Shown here: piece by piece, positions 15,127-17,557 of the stretch
How positions within the stretch are numbered: the stretch's first letter is position 1
Layout: each line of letters begins with the position of its first letter
Origin: DATEMK01 sp039914625
GTDB lineage: Bacteria; Bacteroidota; Bacteroidia; AKYH767-A; OLB10
Length of the DNA stretch: 17,557 bases
Direction: 5' to 3'
NCBI GenBank assembly: GCA_039914625.1
Contig: JBDSOU010000054.1
Location: 1 to 17,557 of the forward strand
The notes under the pieces: model-generated
Told to the model about the DNA's origin: nothing
Seen by the model: the letters and a program-made list of their open reading frames with translations, nothing else
Database searches by the model: none
Made by a program: the position numbers and the translations under genes

Positions 15127-15200
15127 AGTTTAAAGTTTAAAGCTTAAAAATAAAATTCAAAGTTAAACAACCTTAAACCTTAAACTTCAAACCTTAAACT
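15127..15200. repeat. AGTTTAA / CCTTAAA short-period repeat array (inositol synthase leader)
   Basis: The left half is AGTTTAAAGTTTAAAGC and the right half is CCTTAAACCTTAAACTTC with CCTTAAACT after it. The two halves are partly inverted: GAAGTTTAA (15125-15133) is the exact reverse complement of TTAAACTTC (15180-15188), so a stem-loop is possible. It fills the gap between the inositol synthase start and the PhyH stop. The array contains the -7 box for the synthase. Confidence 0.6.
15158..15165 (-). promoter_or_regulatory. -7 promoter box TAACTTTG for the inositol synthase run
   Basis: On the minus strand TAACTTTG matches TAnnTTTG exactly, 40 bp before the ATG at 15117. A TTTG (CAAA at 15188-15191) lies 22 bp further upstream, close to the usual -33 spacing. 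It would drive ino1-pgpA and possibly pabA-rlmE. Confidence 0.5.
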
Positions 15201-15209
15201 ATTTTTAAT

Positions 15210-16031
15210 TTATTTCTTTGCCAGAAAACGCAGCTTATGATAAAAAGGTGTTTTACTGCGGTCGTGTTTTATTTTTTTCTTACCGCAGATAATCGGAACA
15301 TACATGGTTATTCTGCGGCTGGCGCTTCCGTTGAGTTCAGACATAGCTACACGGTGCCAGATAGCTCCGTTGTGAATCACAAGATCACCAGCTTCGGCTT
15401 CAATACCCACTTCATCCTTATCAGCAGCCATGCTTACGAATTGCGTTTTTTTGAAAAGAAGGCTCCTGATGCTCTGGTTGTGCGAACCGGGCAATACCCT
15501 TAAACCGCCATGCGCTTTGGTAGAATCTGTAATGTATAATCCCACGTTCAGCATGGGTTGAACTTTCTGCAAATAAAAAATATCACGGGCGCTGTCCGTA
15601 TGCCAGCCCATTTGTTTAAGCTCGCTGTTTTTATGATTGATGTAATGATTTACTACCACACCGTCTTTTTCATTTTCTGACAAACGCGCATCATTATTGG
15701 AAAGCAGCTTAATAAAAGGTTTTAATTTTCCACTTTTAATAAAGTCATGTAAGTCTTTGCTGAACAACGAGGTAAATGGGGAGCGCTGAATTATTTTACT
15801 GCCGTTTTCGTCTTCACCATAAACAATTGGAATGCCGTTTATTTTTTCTTTATTTTCTCCTATCCATTGATTATGGACTTTAGAAATGGAACTCCATATT
15901 CCCCCTACTTCCTCTTTTGAAAGGAAATTTTTAAAATGGATAAATCCGTTTTGATTAAAGAAATTAAGGTGTTCTGGTGTCAGTTCTCCGTTTATCCTGA
16001 ATGTTTTATAAGGGAGTTCTTGATTAGCCAT
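15210..16031 (-). CDS. PhyH-family Fe(II)/2-oxoglutarate dioxygenase
   Basis: A phytanoyl-CoA dioxygenase-type hydroxylase of 273 residues from the ATG at 16031. A GTG 6 codons upstream (16049) is possible but would leave almost no leader after the -7 box, so the ATG is preferred. Counting from that GTG, iron ligands are H150 and D152 (GWHTDSARD) and the distal H232 (AIWHRVAMS). A 2-oxoglutarate-binding Arg lies in ASRRITMYVP (R245/R246). GGLRVLPGSHNQSIR (181-195) and EAGDLVIHNGAIWH are classic for the family. It hydroxylates an unknown substrate, using oxygen and releasing CO2 and succinate. It is upstream of the inositol synthase on the same strand, separated by 92 bp of repeat, and divergent from the Aur1-like gene. 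A lipid substrate is suggested only by this setting. Confidence 0.85.
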   Translation of the reverse strand: MANQELPYKTFRINGELTPEHLNFFNQNGFIHFKNFLSKEEVGGIWSSISKVHNQWIGENKEKINGIPIVYGEDENGSKIIQRSPFTSLFSKDLHDFIKSGKLKPFIKLLSNNDARLSENEKDGVVVNHYINHKNSELKQMGWHTDSARDIFYLQKVQPMLNVGLYITDSTKAHGGLRVLPGSHNQSIRSLLFKKTQFVSMAADKDEVGIEAEAGDLVIHNGAIWHRVAMSELNGSASRRITMYVPIICGKKKIKHDRSKTPFYHKLRFLAKK

Positions 16032-16059
16032 AGATATCGTTTTGTCCACAAAAGAAATG

Positions 16060-16067
16060 CAAATGTA
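16060..16067 (-). promoter_or_regulatory. -7 promoter box TACATTTG for the PhyH gene
   Basis: TACATTTG on the minus strand matches TAnnTTTG exactly, 28 bp before the ATG at 16031. It is identical to the box before the OPT transporter. It supports the ATG rather than the upstream GTG as start. Confidence 0.5.
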
Positions 16068-16249
16068 ATTTTTCTGATTAGAATTAGAAATAGATTATTT
16101 AAATTTAATTTCAAGTTCAATTAACACGTAAAACTTGTAAATGATTTATTTTTCATTTCATTAATTTTTTTTCTAAACGGCAAATTTACATAACAAAAAT
16201 TTAATGTGAATATGTTTATTAGTTTCGTGACAAATTTTCGACCAGATTC

Positions 16250-17188
16250 ATGCCTGATACTCTTAATACTTCTTCTTTCAACCGCTTTTCAACGAAGTCA
16301 TTATTAAATGCTTTTATCCTGCTGGTCATATATTGCCTTTGGATTCTGCTGTTTGTTGGTTTAAGAAGCGATCATGTTTTCCTGGTATGCTTTTGTCTCA
16401 CCGCTTATTTTTTCCATCCTTCAACACGAAGGTTCATTACTGCATTTTTTATTTTTGTTATTTACTGGATCGTGTATGATTCCATGCGTATATGCCCCAA
16501 TTACTCAGTCAACATGGTTCATATTCGTCAGCCGTACGATTTCGAAAAATCCCTTTTCGGAATCACCGTTGGCGGTAACACACTTACACCCAATGAATTT
16601 TTTAAACTTCACACGCATACTTTTTTAGATATCATTTCAGGAATTTTTTACATTAACTGGGTTCCCGTTCCGCTTATGTTTGCTTTCTATTTGTTAATAA
16701 AAGATAAAATTAATTTTATTCGCTTCTCGTATGCTTTCGTGCTGGCAAATTTTATCGGCTTTTCCATTTATTATATGTATCCTGCCGCACCACCCTGGTA
16801 TGTGGATCAATACGGTTTTGATTTTCATCTGAACACTCCTGCCAGCACTGCCGGACTTTCAAGGTTTGATGATTTTTTCGGCATTTCACTTTTTCATTCA
16901 TTGTATGCCAAGAACGCAAATATTTTTGCCGCCATCCCTTCGCTTCACGCTGCCTATCCCGTTATTGTCCTCTATTTCGGGCTCAGGCGAAGAATGGGTC
17001 GCGTCAATATCCTCTTCTTTATTTTTCTCTCCGGCATCTGGTTCGCTGCGGTTTATACAGGCCATCATTACATTATTGATCTGCTCATTGGCGCTGCATG
17101 CGCAATTCTTTCTTTATTCCTTTTCGAATACGCTTTTTCCAATCCCAAAGTAAATAAATGGTTTTTAAATTTAGCCGGGCGCATTTAA
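16250..17188 (+). CDS. PAP2-superfamily, Aur1-like inositolphosphotransferase (candidate inositol-phosphorylceramide synthase)
   Basis: A 312-residue polytopic membrane protein with about six membrane segments. Its catalytic layout is that of the Aur1/PAP2_3 branch: YPAAPPWYVDQYG (177-189), AAIPSLHAAYP (227-237, H233) and YTGHHYIIDLLIG (269-281, H273 and D277). Fungal Aur1 has the corresponding APPWY, PSLH and THHYxxD motifs, and transfers phosphoinositol from phosphatidylinositol to ceramide. The N-terminal SMRICPNYSVNMVHIRQPYDFEKSLFG block also fits this branch. A plain lipid phosphatase or another head-group transferase of the same superfamily is the alternative. It is divergent from PhyH, and three genes from inositol synthase and PgpA, which supports an inositol-lipid role. 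No exact -7 box was found; TAGTTTCG near 16221 is one mismatch off. Confidence 0.8.
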   Translation: MPDTLNTSSFNRFSTKSLLNAFILLVIYCLWILLFVGLRSDHVFLVCFCLTAYFFHPSTRRFITAFFIFVIYWIVYDSMRICPNYSVNMVHIRQPYDFEKSLFGITVGGNTLTPNEFFKLHTHTFLDIISGIFYINWVPVPLMFAFYLLIKDKINFIRFSYAFVLANFIGFSIYYMYPAAPPWYVDQYGFDFHLNTPASTAGLSRFDDFFGISLFHSLYAKNANIFAAIPSLHAAYPVIVLYFGLRRRMGRVNILFFIFLSGIWFAAVYTGHHYIIDLLIGAACAILSLFLFEYAFSNPKVNKWFLNLAGRI

Positions 17189-17557
17189 GAAGTTATTAAC
17201 AAGGGAAGAATAAAAAATTCTGGGCTGTTTAATGATTTCAGGCTCTGAACGAAATTATAAAACATCATCCCGAAATACAAACTAATCGAAACGAAAAACA
17301 AAATCAACGGAGCGAAATTGAAAAACCCCGAACCGAAATTGTAAATGATCGGAGCGAAATTGAAAATGATCAGGGCGAAATTGAAAAACCTCGACCCGAA
17401 AATGTAAATGATCGGAACGAAATTCAAAAAAATCGGTAAGAAATCACCACTCCGCGGAGCGAAACTGTATCGTCCTGAAAAAAGTTGACAGATTTCGAGG
17501 TTAAAACTAAATAGACTTGTCAAGCAAAAAAGATAATCCGGATACAAGATTACATCA
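17189..17557. other. Terminal non-coding region carrying the 21-bp repeat
   Basis: After the Aur1-like stop, a small AGAAT-aaaaa-ATTCT inverted repeat precedes the tandem array. After the array (17467-17557) no gene, promoter match or RNA could be recognised. A minus-strand open frame covers the whole stretch but is judged not to be a gene. Confidence 0.5.
17251..17466. repeat. Tandem repeat, 21-bp period, 11 phased copies
   Basis: A GAAA core starts at 17251, 17272, 17293, 17314, 17335, 17356, 17377, 17398, 17419, 17440 and 17461, every interval being exactly 21 bp. Inner units resemble GAAATTGAAAATGATCGG. A higher-order 63-bp pattern shows: the unit at 17314 matches that at 17377 with 2 differences, and the unit at 17335 matches that at 17398 with 2 differences. 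The plus strand has a heptad-like open frame without an ATG, closed by TAA at 17433-17435. The minus strand is open but only yields Phe-rich repeats. It is most simply a non-coding minisatellite at the 3' end of the Aur1-like gene. Confidence 0.8.

Noticed and set aside
12684..15200. Telomere-like TTTAAGG repeats as a sign of a linear replicon or eukaryotic DNA
   Set aside because: They are short, internal and embedded between ordinary bacterial genes.
16032..16049. GTG start for PhyH at 16049
   Set aside because: The -7 box at 16060-16067 would leave only a few nucleotides of leader, and the in-frame ATG at 16031 has a normal one.
17185..17547. Minus-strand open frame of 120 codons over the tandem repeat
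   Set aside because: It is Phe-rich only because it reads the complement of the GAAA repeat. It has no promoter match, overlaps the end of the Aur1-like gene, and has no recognisable family.

Overview
The window looks like a chromosomal segment of an AT-rich member of the Bacteroidota. Three secreted proteins end in a type IX secretion system (T9SS) type A sorting domain. Exact copies of the phylum's -7 promoter element TAnnTTTG lie just upstream of several genes. Shine-Dalgarno sequences are almost absent. No phage, IS or CRISPR features and no RNA genes were seen, so this is mostly ordinary chromosome with one interesting metabolic neighbourhood at the right end.

Layout. Left part (1-4850): the C-terminal end of a TPR-like protein runs in from outside. 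It is followed by a Kelch-repeat T9SS cargo protein and a tiny zinc-ribbon protein on the minus strand, then an OPT-family transporter and a periplasmic thioredoxin-like protein on the plus strand. Middle (4977-12066): ffh (SRP GTPase, minus strand), then two adjacent T9SS cargo proteins (a beta-helix protein and a propeller-like protein), then a membrane-anchored metallophosphoesterase. Right part (12084-17188): a minus-strand run of inositol-3-phosphate synthase, pgpA-type phosphatase (ATGA overlap), pabA/trpG-type glutamine amidotransferase and rlmE. Upstream of this run is a PhyH dioxygenase, also minus. Divergent from it is a PAP2 protein with the signature of Aur1 inositol-phosphorylceramide synthase. 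The window ends in an 11-copy, exactly 21-bp-phased tandem repeat.

How the genes fit together. The most interesting reading is an inositol-lipid locus. Inositol-3-phosphate synthase makes inositol phosphate, the PgpA-like enzyme could dephosphorylate a phosphatidylinositol-phosphate intermediate, and the Aur1-like protein could move phosphoinositol onto ceramide. PhyH might hydroxylate a lipid. The MIPS-PgpA pair resembles the inositol-lipid cluster known from Bacteroides, but no CDP-alcohol phosphotransferase is present here and an Aur1-type enzyme is. This is inference from families and adjacency.

Non-coding structure. Most intergenic gaps carry one of two degenerate short-period repeats, one built on ACGAAT and one on CCTTAAA/AGTTTAA. 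They often abut a start codon, and one copy supplies the last codons of pabA. Together with the terminal 21-bp repeat they are the least explained part of the window.
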